Shown here in pieces: positions 16,762 to 26,357 of a DNA stretch of 64,000 nucleotides. Below the pieces are notes generated by a model. It was not told where the DNA came from, did not search any database, and was given only the letters and a program-made list of their open reading frames with translations. The stretch comes from Capnocytophaga sp. oral taxon 878 (GTDB lineage Bacteria; Bacteroidota; Bacteroidia; Flavobacteriales; Flavobacteriaceae): positions 682,001-746,000 of the forward strand of contig NZ_CP027229.1 in the NCBI RefSeq assembly GCF_002999135.1. Reading direction: 5' to 3'. A program made the position numbers and the translations under genes. Numbering within the stretch: position 1 is the stretch's first letter; every line of letters begins with the position of its first letter.

Positions 16762-18675
16762 ATGATAGCAAGCATTTATATAAAAGAACATAGTTATTTA
16801 ACAGATAAACCTTTAACCCTAAATTTTGGAGGAGAATATTTGTATTCATTTGAAGAAATAGGTAAAAGTTTAATTATTTCTCGTGAGAAAAATGAGAAAT
16901 ATATACCGAACTTCTTCAACATTTCAGAAAGTGGTTCTAAAATAGAACTCCTAAGTGCTATTGTTGGAGAAAACGGAGTTGGGAAGTCTTCTATTTTAGA
17001 TATAATTAGAAGTATCTTTTCTAAATCATATGGCTTTACACATAATGAGGCAGTCGTTTTAGCAGAAATTGAAGGAAAGACAAAGGTATTATACTCTAAT
17101 ACATCCTTTAAATACTATTTAAAAGAATCTGACAAAGAAATAGAAAAAGTAAATGAAAGTGAGTCTTATCAGTCTATTTATTATTCCCCTCATTTTGATT
17201 TAAAATATAACCCAAACTATTATGAATTAGATAAATATGATATATCTTTGGATGAATATATAAAAGAGGATTTAGATGAAATTGATAGAAAAGGTACTAA
17301 TGGGCAGGGGTGGAAGTATAAGCTACACCAAGAGTTGAAATTCAAAAATACTCTTAGAATAATTGAATTTATGGACTCTATACCTTTTAAAAAAATTTCA
17401 GAACATTTTAAATTATCAGGATATGATAAAGTAGATTTAATATTTAGAGACCTTTTATCTGATAATAATTCTTGGAATACACCTTCACAATTTAGAAATA
17501 TTATAACTCAAATTAAAGAAAAATTAGAAGAGGAGGGAGAAGATAGGCATAAAATACGGATTTTTGATAAAAATAATAATGTAACAAATCAAGATAAGGT
17601 TAATAAATATCTTTTAAGAAATTTTATTATACGGGCTATATTATCAATAATATGTAGAATGTTAGAAGAAGATGCTGGAAATTTTTATTTAGAGGAAGGA
17701 GAAGTTGAAGAAGAAGAGTTATTTACTAATAAAAAAAATAGTGCAGAAGAATTATTCTTACTCTTTCTTAAAAACGCTTATACTAATGTAGGTAAAAAAA
17801 AGAAAATTTTTGATGAAAATTTATATTATCAACTATTTGATGAAATAGATAAAGTTTTATTGCCTATATCAAATCCAAGAGATGTTACTAACCAAACACT
17901 CCACACCAAACTTAAAGATATAGAACCAATTATTAAGTTACATAGAGAGTGTGTAAAAAAATTAGTAACCTATTTTGATAAAGATGAAGATAAGAATTTA
18001 AATCTATATGAATTTATAAGCATTAATGTTTATAGAAATATGAGCTCTGGTGAGTTTGCTATACTAAACTTCTTTTCAAAGTTATACTTTTTTCTTAAAA
18101 ACAAACCAGCTACATTACTTGACAAAAAGAACTTTATTCTTTTATTAGATGAAGCGGATTTAGGGTTACATCCTATGTGGAAGAAAAGGTTTATTGATAC
18201 TATACTGCAGTCTGTTCCTTATTTTTTTGAAGGACTAAACTCTAAACCTAACTTGCAAATTATCTTAACAACTCACGACCCCTTAACCTTGTCTGATATT
18301 CCCAAGCATAATGTAATATTTTTAAAGAAAGCAAAAGAGGAGAAATGTCAAATTTCATCAAGGGTTCAAAAAACATTTGGAGCTAACATAACAGACTTAT
18401 TAGCTGATTCATTTTTCATACAAGATGGACTAATAGGCGATTTTGCTAAAAGCAAGATAAAAGAAGTAATTGATTGGATTAATGATATTAAGAGTAAACG
18501 TAAAGTACTTTTAGAAGAAGAACTTGAGTATTGTAAAGATGTAATTGAGTTGATTGATGAAAGAGTAATTAAGTTAAAACTCTCAGAGATGATAACTGAG
18601 CTACTACCTGATAATACATTTTATAATGATATGATAGACAAAGAAATTGAAAAATTACAGAATCAAAAAAAATAA
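16762..18675 (+). CDS. AAA_21/OLD-like ATPase, first gene of the candidate defence operon
   Basis: An SMC/ABC-type P-loop ATPase of about 637 aa. Walker A is GENGVGKSS (69-77), a signature-like MSSGE lies near residue 426, and Walker B LLLDEADLGLHP near 460-470 is followed by LTTHDPLTLSDIP (H-loop region). Between them is a long helical, acidic insert. The C-terminal TFGANITDLLADSFF-GLIGDFAKSKI block is shared with the third gene, so the two ATPases are paralogues. The frame can open at a TTG at 16738, but that TTG belongs to the promoter. Together with the next gene it resembles the PtuA-PtuB pair of Septu and the ATPase/HNH pair of retron Ec78. Confidence 0.88.
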   Translation: MIASIYIKEHSYLTDKPLTLNFGGEYLYSFEEIGKSLIISREKNEKYIPNFFNISESGSKIELLSAIVGENGVGKSSILDIIRSIFSKSYGFTHNEAVVLAEIEGKTKVLYSNTSFKYYLKESDKEIEKVNESESYQSIYYSPHFDLKYNPNYYELDKYDISLDEYIKEDLDEIDRKGTNGQGWKYKLHQELKFKNTLRIIEFMDSIPFKKISEHFKLSGYDKVDLIFRDLLSDNNSWNTPSQFRNIITQIKEKLEEEGEDRHKIRIFDKNNNVTNQDKVNKYLLRNFIIRAILSIICRMLEEDAGNFYLEEGEVEEEELFTNKKNSAEELFLLFLKNAYTNVGKKKKIFDENLYYQLFDEIDKVLLPISNPRDVTNQTLHTKLKDIEPIIKLHRECVKKLVTYFDKDEDKNLNLYEFISINVYRNMSSGEFAILNFFSKLYFFLKNKPATLLDKKNFILLLDEADLGLHPMWKKRFIDTILQSVPYFFEGLNSKPNLQIILTTHDPLTLSDIPKHNVIFLKKAKEEKCQISSRVQKTFGANITDLLADSFFIQDGLIGDFAKSKIKEVIDWINDIKSKRKVLLEEELEYCKDVIELIDERVIKLKLSEMITELLPDNTFYNDMIDKEIEKLQNQKK

Positions 18676-18680
18676 TAACA

Positions 18681-19610
18681 ATGATACCAATAGACATTAC
18701 TAAGGCTAATATAATAGAAGCAAGGGAACATCATTATCGTATAATGAGATATATTATCTTGAAAAAAATAAAAGGTAACCAATTTAAAGAAAAACCTCCT
18801 TTAAAAAATATGAAGATACAATATATAAGTAGGGTTAGTGATAGTATTAAAAAATATTTTGAAGATGAAGATAATTTAAAAAGAGTTTTGATAGGACTAC
18901 CTACTGAATTAGATAGTATAAAGTCTAAATTTCGTAAAGATGAAGGTATTAGAAAAATTTTTCATTATGATAATTGGTTAAGCTATGATAAGTATAATGC
19001 TTATGATTTAGCTAAAAAATTAGATATTCCAACTTGTCCTTATTGTAATCGTACTTACACGAAAACTGTTATAACCCAAAAAGGAGAAAAAATAATTCGT
19101 CCTGAATTTGACCATTGGTTTCCTAAAAGTGAATATCCCTTATTAGCATTATCTTTTTACAATTTAATTCCAAGTTGTCATATTTGTAATAGTAATGTAA
19201 AAGGGGGAAAAAAAACTGATTTAAAATATCATTTTCATCCATATAATCCTATAAATAATTTCAATCCAATATTTAGCTATGAACTAAAGGATTATGATAG
19301 TTATAAAATTAAAATTGGTTTCAGAGGAGAGTTTGATGAGAAAGAAAAATTTGAAAAGTCATTAAAATTATTTGAGTTAGAAAATATCTATCAGGCTCAC
19401 GAGGACGAAGTGAAAGATTTAATAAAAATACGTCAAGCCTATTCTGATAAATACATTGATATGCTCAATGATTCTTTAGAGGGGGTAAACCTCAGCAAAG
19501 AGGAAGTTTACCGCTTGGCTTTTGGAGTTCATTATGAAGAAGATAAATTTGATAGAAGACCTCTTAGCAAATTGAAAAAAGATATATTAACAGAGTTAGG
19601 AATTATTTAA
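18681..19610 (+). CDS. HNH nuclease, PtuB/TIGR02646-like
   Basis: 309 aa. A zinc-HNH core is visible: CPYC (Cys119, Cys122), the DH pair with PKS (Asp144, His145, Lys149), an Asn on the next helix (Asn161) and CHIC (Cys166, Cys169). This matches the HNH nucleases paired with AAA ATPases in Septu (PtuB) and retron Ec78. The first 110 residues are a helical domain and the last 130 unknown. It starts 5 nt after the first ATPase and ends 5 nt before the second. The likely role is the nuclease effector, held or triggered by the ATPases (inference from those families). Confidence 0.85.
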   Translation: MIPIDITKANIIEAREHHYRIMRYIILKKIKGNQFKEKPPLKNMKIQYISRVSDSIKKYFEDEDNLKRVLIGLPTELDSIKSKFRKDEGIRKIFHYDNWLSYDKYNAYDLAKKLDIPTCPYCNRTYTKTVITQKGEKIIRPEFDHWFPKSEYPLLALSFYNLIPSCHICNSNVKGGKKTDLKYHFHPYNPINNFNPIFSYELKDYDSYKIKIGFRGEFDEKEKFEKSLKLFELENIYQAHEDEVKDLIKIRQAYSDKYIDMLNDSLEGVNLSKEEVYRLAFGVHYEEDKFDRRPLSKLKKDILTELGII

Positions 19611-19615
19611 ATAGA

Positions 19616-21721
19616 ATGAGTTTTAAATTATTAGCCATCAGACCTCTTAAAGGGTGTAGTGCAAGATTCTTAAAGAACTTAGAAGAAGATAGGATATACA
19701 AATTTTATAATGATTACTCTTTTCTTGATGAAAATAATCAAGAAATAGAAGGCGGTGATAAAAAGGTTTCAAAGATAGAATGCAACAACACTGTTCCTGA
19801 GAAATTTTACGAAAAATCAGGGTTAGACATACAGATTTCTGCATTAGTAGGAAAGAATGGGAGCGGTAAGAGTAGTTTGTTAGAACTTTTATATGCTTCT
19901 TGTTATGTGATTGCCTCAAAAAAAGGAATTTTACCTAATATAGATTCTGTTAGTAAAGAAATAGAAGAAATAGAACCTTCTGAATACCCTACTGAAGGAG
20001 ATATTAAATTTTTTAAAGAAGTAGAAAAAAACATTCCTATTTCATATCAAAATACAAATATAAAAATTAATTATACAACTGAAAATCAGAAAAGAGAAGC
20101 CCTGAATTTTAAGAAAAAACAGATAGAAGATATATATAAGGAACTATATGTTCAGATTTTCTATGAGATAGAGGACGAATACTATCGTATTCTTTTATCT
20201 CCGTCTCACTCTAATATAGAAATCTATAATATTAGTAATAACAAAACTATTACTGATTTTAAGTTTTATAACATTGTCATAAATTACTCTATATATGGGC
20301 TTAATGAAAATATTTTAGGTGATTGGGTTTCAGATTTATTCCATAAGAACGATGGTTATCAAACACCTATAGTTATCAATCCTTATAGAAGAGAAGGAAA
20401 TATAGATGTAAATTCAGAATTACACCTTGCACAAACAAGATTAATAACCAATATTCTATTAACTGATAATAAAGCAATTCTCAGCGGTAAAGAAATTGAT
20501 TCAGTTTGTTTTGAATTAGATACTAATAAGAATAAACCAGAAGAACAGGATATATCAGTTAAAAGTAACTATGGTACTTTTAATAAGGTATACAACGTTC
20601 TATATGATAGTAATAACTACTACTTAGAAGAAGGAGAGGAAAAGAAAATTCCTCATTTTAAAGAGTTGATGAATTATGTGCTATGTAAAGTAAAAAAGAT
20701 TTCAGAAGTCTATAAAGAATATAGAGATATAGCTCCTTTTGAAGGTAATAAAGTTTCTCAAAAGTTCTTAGAAAAACTTGCTGATGATAAAAGTCATATT
20801 ACTCTAAAATTAAGACAAGTACTTAATATCATACGTTTTAATCTATTAATACAGAATAATGGCTCTAAATGGGAGATGAAAGAGGATGGAGTATTACACT
20901 TTAAGCTCAAAATAGATGACTTTATAAAAAGGATTAAAGAAGTTAATGCTTCTAATCTTAAAAAAGATGAGTTAATTCCTATTGGTTGCTATCGTTTTAT
21001 TATTAATGTAAAAAATGATACAAATAACAATGATTCAGTATCAAATATAAATGTACTGAGTTCAGGAGAACAACATTTACTACATACAATGCCGTCTGTA
21101 TTGTATCATATACTCAATGTTAATTCTGTACATAGTTCAGAAGTGGAAAAAATAAAATATGAGTATATCAATATTATTTTTGATGAAATAGAGCTTTATT
21201 TTCACCCTGAATACCAAAGAAGATTTGTATTTGAACTTTTGGAACGTCTTGATAGTCTAAAGAAAGGAGGTAATATAGATAACATAAAAGGGATTAACAT
21301 TCTATTTTGTACCCACTCTCCTTTTATCTTATCAGATATACCAAAAGAAAATGTGCTGTTCTTGGGTGATGAAATGGATTTCAAAACTTTTGGAGCTAAT
21401 ATTACAACATCTTTAGCAAGTTCTTTCTTTATGGAATATCTTATAGGAGAATTTGCTAAAACAAAAATTACTAATATTATTGAGAAGCTAAACAAAATAA
21501 GTAATGATAAAGAGAATAACAACGATAAAGAGAATATTTTAAAAACTATAAGGTTAATAGATGAGCCTATATTAAGAAATAAATTAATAGAGATGTACTA
21601 TGAGAAATTTGTAGAAACAAAAGACAAAGCTTTAAAAAAGGAACAGGAAAAAGAACAGGAAGTGGAAACTCTTGCAAAACGCTTAGGTGTAAATATAGAA
21701 ATCATTAAACAAAACAAGTAA
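19616..21721 (+). CDS. Second AAA_21/OLD-like ATPase, paralogue of the first
   Basis: 701 aa. Walker A GKNGSGKSS (79-87), signature-like LSSGEQ (about 481-486), Walker B IIFDEIELYFHP (about 520) and FCTHSPFILSDIP. The tail shares TFGANITxxLAxSFF and LIGxFAKxKI with the first ATPase, followed by a charged coiled stretch. Two related ATPases flanking one HNH gene is unusual: Septu normally has one ATPase. They may form a heteromer, or one may pair with HNH and the other with the SIR2 protein that starts 4 nt later. Confidence 0.88.
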   Translation: MSFKLLAIRPLKGCSARFLKNLEEDRIYKFYNDYSFLDENNQEIEGGDKKVSKIECNNTVPEKFYEKSGLDIQISALVGKNGSGKSSLLELLYASCYVIASKKGILPNIDSVSKEIEEIEPSEYPTEGDIKFFKEVEKNIPISYQNTNIKINYTTENQKREALNFKKKQIEDIYKELYVQIFYEIEDEYYRILLSPSHSNIEIYNISNNKTITDFKFYNIVINYSIYGLNENILGDWVSDLFHKNDGYQTPIVINPYRREGNIDVNSELHLAQTRLITNILLTDNKAILSGKEIDSVCFELDTNKNKPEEQDISVKSNYGTFNKVYNVLYDSNNYYLEEGEEKKIPHFKELMNYVLCKVKKISEVYKEYRDIAPFEGNKVSQKFLEKLADDKSHITLKLRQVLNIIRFNLLIQNNGSKWEMKEDGVLHFKLKIDDFIKRIKEVNASNLKKDELIPIGCYRFIINVKNDTNNNDSVSNINVLSSGEQHLLHTMPSVLYHILNVNSVHSSEVEKIKYEYINIIFDEIELYFHPEYQRRFVFELLERLDSLKKGGNIDNIKGINILFCTHSPFILSDIPKENVLFLGDEMDFKTFGANITTSLASSFFMEYLIGEFAKTKITNIIEKLNKISNDKENNNDKENILKTIRLIDEPILRNKLIEMYYEKFVETKDKALKKEQEKEQEVETLAKRLGVNIEIIKQNK

Positions 21722-21725
21722 ATCT

Positions 21726-23618
21726 ATGGAGAATATATATAAAGAAAGTCTATTTCAGGCTATAAGTAAAGGAGAAGTGGTTCTTTGGGCAGGAGCTGGC
21801 TTGTCTTTGTATGCTGGTTTGCCATCAGGAGTGCAGCTTAGGGAGATTCTATACGAAGGTCTAACTCCTTTAGAAAAAGAAGAAGTTGGAAAAGAATCAG
21901 ACCTATCTCATTTGGCAGATGAAATTTGTGTGCTTAAAGGAAATAGAAACTATATTGTCCAAACTTTAAAAAGAATTTTTGCAGGGAATTTTTTATCAAC
22001 AGAAACGCATAAGGTTATTTCTCAAATACCTCATTTCAGAAATATAATAACAACTAACTATGATAGTTTATTTGAGAGAGTATATGATAGTAATAAACTA
22101 AATATAATTTTCTCTGATGACCATACTCCGTATATAGATGATAAAAAAGTGAATCTTTTTAAAATACACGGAGATTTATCAGCTCCTAATTCCATAATTA
22201 TAACAGAGTCAGATTATAATAATTTTTTTAGCAAAGATACAGAACAAAATACAATTTGGAGTGTTATCAAAGGAATAATTGCTACTAAGAGCATTCTATT
22301 CATTGGATATAGTTTAGAGGATACCAATGTTGAGGTCGTTTTCAATAAAATAAGAGAGAAAATAGGAGAAAATAGGAAAGAATGTTATTTTGTAGCTCCT
22401 AATATATCTACCACCAAGTCAATCAAATTAAATAGAGCAAATATACATCCTATTTCTCTTACAGGAGAAAAACTCTTTGAAGAGCTAATAGAATATCTCA
22501 AGAAGAATATCAAAAAAAACTTTGAAAATAAAGATATTTCTTCTGAGATCTATTCTGAGTTTATAGGTAATTTTGGATTGAAATCTGAAATAGAAGTAGA
22601 TTCTTCAATAGGGAAAAACATTGTAAAAAATCTTACAGGGATAGAAGGTAAGGACACAAAGATTAAAATGACTTTTTCTGTCAGTAGTTCATCCGAAGAA
22701 ATACATAAGTTAGATGCTTTAATAAATAAAGGTGATATTTCAGGAGAAATAACTATTGATAGAGAAAGTTTAACTGCATTCAATATTAATATAAATGGTA
22801 TTAATTTTAGAGATATTGATGATGTTAAAAATCTAAAGATTGTTCCACAAGCTTTTTTTGATAAGCAAGTAGATATTATTTTTGAAAATGGGAAAGAATT
22901 TAATGATGTAGAGATAAAAATTTTTTCATTAAGTCAGATTGATACAAAACTAAGGGTAATAACTCAGCTCTATGGTAGTGAATTAGAAATTGTAACATCT
23001 CCATTGGTAAATGATGAATCAGAAGCACTATTTACTTATACAATATCAGAAAAAATTGATAATGTTTCTAAACAAATAGCTTTTTTTGAATTAATTGAAT
23101 GTTTTTCAGAAGGACAATCGTTTTCTGTTTATATAGAGGGAGAGAGAGTTTTTGATTCAAAAAGAATTTTTAAAGGACAATCATTAGAAGGGTTAAATCC
23201 TATTTACAAAAAGAATAATGCCTATTTAACATATTTTGAAAGTTTAAAGAAAATTGAAAGATTAGGCAATCTTCGCTTCTCCAGAATTAATATTGAAGAT
23301 GTTACTTTTCAGAATTATAAGCTATTACTCATAGTTATTGCAAAATTTGAGAATAATTTTATTGAGGAAATAAATCCTAAAGTTTCTCTAAACCCAGAGT
23401 GTTTTGATTATACAGAACATAAAGAAGATTTTAATTTATGTTTTACTAATAACTCAGAAGATATAGTTGTACATAATCAAACTTTTAAGATGGGAGAAAT
23501 AACAAAACAAATATCAGATGCTTTTATTTCAAATTATGAAGAAATAATAAATGATAGAACAATATCTCCTATTGTTGAAAGTCGCTCTAAAAGAGCTATA
23601 ATAACATTTAATAATTAA
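21726..23618 (+). CDS. SIR2-domain protein, probable NADase-type defence effector
   Basis: 630 aa. The N-terminal 260 residues are a SIR2-like Rossmann domain: GAGLS (23-27), TTNYD (109-113), KIHGD (146-150, candidate catalytic His148), and GYSLED (194-199). This is the SIR2_2 type found in anti-phage proteins such as ThsA, DSR1/DSR2 and SIR2-HerA, which deplete NAD+ on infection. The C-terminal 370 residues are unassigned, beta-rich in look, and might be the sensor. Spacing of 4 nt from the second ATPase and 10 nt to the next gene puts it in the same operon. Depletion of NAD+ here is inferred from the family. Confidence 0.88.
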   Translation: MENIYKESLFQAISKGEVVLWAGAGLSLYAGLPSGVQLREILYEGLTPLEKEEVGKESDLSHLADEICVLKGNRNYIVQTLKRIFAGNFLSTETHKVISQIPHFRNIITTNYDSLFERVYDSNKLNIIFSDDHTPYIDDKKVNLFKIHGDLSAPNSIIITESDYNNFFSKDTEQNTIWSVIKGIIATKSILFIGYSLEDTNVEVVFNKIREKIGENRKECYFVAPNISTTKSIKLNRANIHPISLTGEKLFEELIEYLKKNIKKNFENKDISSEIYSEFIGNFGLKSEIEVDSSIGKNIVKNLTGIEGKDTKIKMTFSVSSSSEEIHKLDALINKGDISGEITIDRESLTAFNININGINFRDIDDVKNLKIVPQAFFDKQVDIIFENGKEFNDVEIKIFSLSQIDTKLRVITQLYGSELEIVTSPLVNDESEALFTYTISEKIDNVSKQIAFFELIECFSEGQSFSVYIEGERVFDSKRIFKGQSLEGLNPIYKKNNAYLTYFESLKKIERLGNLRFSRINIEDVTFQNYKLLLIVIAKFENNFIEEINPKVSLNPECFDYTEHKEDFNLCFTNNSEDIVVHNQTFKMGEITKQISDAFISNYEEIINDRTISPIVESRSKRAIITFNN

Positions 23619-23628
23619 ACACAAAGAT

Positions 23629-24369
23629 ATGAAAACAGCATATATAAAAGAAACAGGAGAATATATATCAGTTCAACAATATAAAGATGAATTACATCGT
23701 TTTAAAATATATTGCCCTGAGTGTTGTGAAGCTCCTGTTCACATTGTAAGACAACAAAAGAAAACTTTTTTTAGGGTGAATAATAAAGAAAACCATTCAG
23801 AAGGTTGTTCTTTCTATGAAGAACTTATATCTAATGAAGAGGTTATAAGACTTATAGAGAGTAAAAAGGAAGTAGATGAAGAACGATTAAAGTTTCTAAT
23901 AGAGATGAATATGAGAAATGCTTTAAACTTACTTCGTAAACAAAATAATGAATCTCTAATAAGTAAACAAGAAATAAATAATAAACCTAAAAAATCTATA
24001 AATAACAAAAATAGAGTTCAAGAAGTAAATACTATAAAGAGAGTTCATATATCTAACTTGTTAAAAAACAGGCTTGAATATCAAGATAAGTATATTGTTA
24101 TCTATGGTAAAGCTGAAATTGAAGAAACTGAAGTTGAAGAAAGAGAAAATAGTAAGACAAAAGAGAAGTTTAAGGCAAAATCTCTTATATTCAAGGGAAA
24201 TGATGAACGTATTTTCAGAATAAATTTGACAGGAGATAAGAAAACAAAAGAAAAATTTAATTTTGGAAAAGGAGATACTTATAGTTTTGTTGTTTTTGGA
24301 CTTTTCAATGGTAAATATTTAAGTTTAGAAATTAATAATTTCAGTCATTTTCAATATTTTAAGGGTTAA
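23629..24369 (+). CDS. CoiA-like zinc-ribbon protein, last gene of the operon
   Basis: 246 aa. The N-terminus has a zinc-binding pattern like the start of CoiA-type competence proteins: CPEC (Cys29, Cys32), FFRV (about 47-50), then His56 and Cys60. A Lys/Asn-rich helical linker (about 75-140) joins a C-terminal beta-rich domain (about 143-246) that could be an OB-like nucleic-acid-binding fold. No catalytic motif is evident. Operon position suggests a DNA-recognition or regulatory part of the system; the exact role is unknown. Confidence 0.7.
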   Translation: MKTAYIKETGEYISVQQYKDELHRFKIYCPECCEAPVHIVRQQKKTFFRVNNKENHSEGCSFYEELISNEEVIRLIESKKEVDEERLKFLIEMNMRNALNLLRKQNNESLISKQEINNKPKKSINNKNRVQEVNTIKRVHISNLLKNRLEYQDKYIVIYGKAEIEETEVEERENSKTKEKFKAKSLIFKGNDERIFRINLTGDKKTKEKFNFGKGDTYSFVVFGLFNGKYLSLEINNFSHFQYFKG

Positions 24370-24574
24370 TTCTATTTATTCATATTGATAGACTTTGAAT
24401 ATCTCATTATATAAAAATTAGGAGCCTCCTACAAATATCTAATCATCTTTATAATGACAACTATTCTATAAAATACAAGATTCTTAGCTTATTGAAAAAA
24501 ATTAGAGTTACTTTATCATTAACAACTTTTTCTTCTTTCCTTAAAGTTCTAAGTTTATAATATAACACAAAAAT

Positions 24575-24605
24575 TTTGTTAGAATACAAAGAACACGTAC
24601 CTTTG
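24575..24605 (+). promoter_or_regulatory. Orphan promoter with a 14-codon frame
   Basis: TTTG at 24575-24578, 19-nt spacer, TAccTTTG at 24598-24605. It is followed by an ATG at 24613 that reads only 14 codons before TGA, with no gene behind it for 450 nt. Confidence 0.5.
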
Positions 24606-24805
24606 CACAGAGATGAAAACCACTTTTTTTAAAAGCTCAAAAACAAAGTATTTTTGACCTTATTTGACCTTAATTTCTTTATTTTGGTTGCGTTTTTACA
24701 TTTTTTTACTTCAAAAAATGATATAATTAATTAATAAACAGATATTTAGTAGATAAACTTCATATTCTGTATAGGTAAATAATAATACTATTTTTATATA
24801 AAACA

Positions 24806-24846
24806 AAGGCTGTCTTGAAGTAACATTTATTGGATAGCCTTTTTTA
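24806..24846 (+). terminator. Terminator-like hairpin
   Basis: AAGGCTGTC pairs with GATAGCCTT (one wobble) across an 18-nt loop and is followed by TTTTT. The stem is similar to the terminator behind guaB. Confidence 0.55.
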
Positions 24847-25005
24847 TTTTTTCTTAATGAGAGAGTTTTCTGTGTTCATAGAAGAAAGCAGAAAATGCCT
24901 AAAATTTTCTTCACTTTTATCTTTTTCTTTCCAAAAAAACTTCTCCTTTAAAAGAAACTCGAAGGTAGAGGGCTAAAAGCTACTCTGAAAAATTTAATTA
25001 ATAAG

Positions 25006-25036
25006 TTTGTTAATTAACAAATTATTTGTACCTTTG
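25006..25036 (+). promoter_or_regulatory. Promoter of the first tandem membrane-protein gene
   Basis: TTTG at 25006-25009, 19-nt spacer, TAccTTTG at 25029-25036; the ATG at 25058 follows 22 nt later. Confidence 0.65.
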
Positions 25037-25057
25037 TGTCCATAATAATGAATATTT

Positions 25058-26263
25058 ATGAAAGCCAAACCATCTGCTAAAGAATCTGCTAAAAAGATTT
25101 TTATTTTTGTAGCCATTATATTGGTGTGCTCTTTTGTTTTCTTGGCTATAGAACAAGGCTATCTTGGTCTTTTCCTCTTTTTTTTAGCTATAGCTATTAG
25201 TGTAGTACTTACCTTTTTATATTTCATATATTTTAGTTTCTTCTATCGATGGGCGCGATGGGGGTTGGCAGTAGTAACGGTTATAACTGCTGCCTTTTTA
25301 ATAAGAATCTACTGGAACGAAATTGAATCGCGAGCAATAGACTATTATTCGGATATTACTCTTCCTAATAAGTATAAAAACTATAAATATCTTGAAGAAA
25401 TAGCACATTATGCTGAAAATGGTAAAACTATTAGTTATCTTTCGGAACGTGAAAAAGGCTTTTATAGCCTTGTGTTCTTGAATGATAAGAATGAACTTAT
25501 ATACTCAAGAGATAAGGGAGGTGAAGAATACTTACTGAAATACAATACTCAGGGTAATATTATTGATAGCCTTACAATTCGTACTAATTATGAGCGGGCT
25601 ACATTTGTAGGGAATTATTTTTTGAACATTAATAATAATTACTATAATACTTGGGCTATAGATGGCGATACCCTTTCTAAACCTATTACTTACCTAAAAG
25701 AGACTGATGATTGGGATACACCTAAGCGTAAGGAATTTTTAGAAAAAACATTAAACACTGCAGATTATTTGTATCTTACCGAAATTAATAAATATACGAA
25801 TACTAATGATAGTATTCAATCGGCAAAGGATGGTGCTAAAGTCTTTTTCCAGAAAAATAACCAATGGATGTATTTTTATATACCTATTGAAGCTCTTGAT
25901 TATTACGAAGAAGATTATTATGGGGGTAAAATACTTTCCAAAGGTAAAAACATAGATCTTATAGAAAGTTTTTATAAAAAGGCAACAGTAAAGGAAACGC
26001 ATAAACGTGGTATGATACGCCCTAAATATGTAAGTTATAAAGGCTATTTATATACAGATGTAGTTGTAGATAATGTGACTTTCCATATAAAGGAATATAG
26101 GGGGTATTATGCTTATGATTACATTATGAAAGAAACTACATCCTATTTTAGTAATAAAACTGAAAGTTTAGAAGATTTTTCGGGGATTAGAATTTATAGT
26201 AACAAAAATCTTCAGTACAAACTATTTACTAATGTTGAAAAAAGAATGTACATTATTAAATAG
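25058..26263 (+). CDS. Hypothetical membrane protein, tandem paralogue A
   Basis: 401 aa, unrecognised. Three hydrophobic helices in the first 90 residues include a WARWG turn before the third; the remaining 300 residues are soluble, Tyr/Lys/Asp rich, and contain IVFLNDKNELI-type strands, LTWAIDGDT and a C-terminal LKLYSNKNLxYKLF-like end. The gene 95 nt downstream encodes a clear homologue along its full length, so this is a tandem duplication. Function unknown. Confidence 0.75.
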   Translation: MKAKPSAKESAKKIFIFVAIILVCSFVFLAIEQGYLGLFLFFLAIAISVVLTFLYFIYFSFFYRWARWGLAVVTVITAAFLIRIYWNEIESRAIDYYSDITLPNKYKNYKYLEEIAHYAENGKTISYLSEREKGFYSLVFLNDKNELIYSRDKGGEEYLLKYNTQGNIIDSLTIRTNYERATFVGNYFLNINNNYYNTWAIDGDTLSKPITYLKETDDWDTPKRKEFLEKTLNTADYLYLTEINKYTNTNDSIQSAKDGAKVFFQKNNQWMYFYIPIEALDYYEEDYYGGKILSKGKNIDLIESFYKKATVKETHKRGMIRPKYVSYKGYLYTDVVVDNVTFHIKEYRGYYAYDYIMKETTSYFSNKTESLEDFSGIRIYSNKNLQYKLFTNVEKRMYIIK

Positions 26264-26357
26264 AGAGTATATAGGAGTTATTTTTAGCTTTATTTCTTTA
26301 TGAAATAGCTTTAATGTATATAAAAACAATATTCAAAAAACTTTAATATCAATTATA

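Larger units (their letters stand above)
24370..25005. other. 688-nt intergenic stretch, probable right side of the island
   Basis: Holds an orphan promoter (24575-24605), a 14-codon frame (24613-24657), and a terminator-like hairpin (24806-24846). No gene-sized frame or RNA gene is seen. I looked for a repeat of the mnmE 3' end or of the sequence left of the integrase and found none. Confidence 0.5.

Noticed and set aside
13417..24369. Retron: structured RNA together with ATPase and HNH genes, as in retron Ec78
   Set aside because: No reverse transcriptase gene is present in the island, and the RNA lies 3 kb from the ATPase/HNH genes. The similarity is limited to the effector pair.
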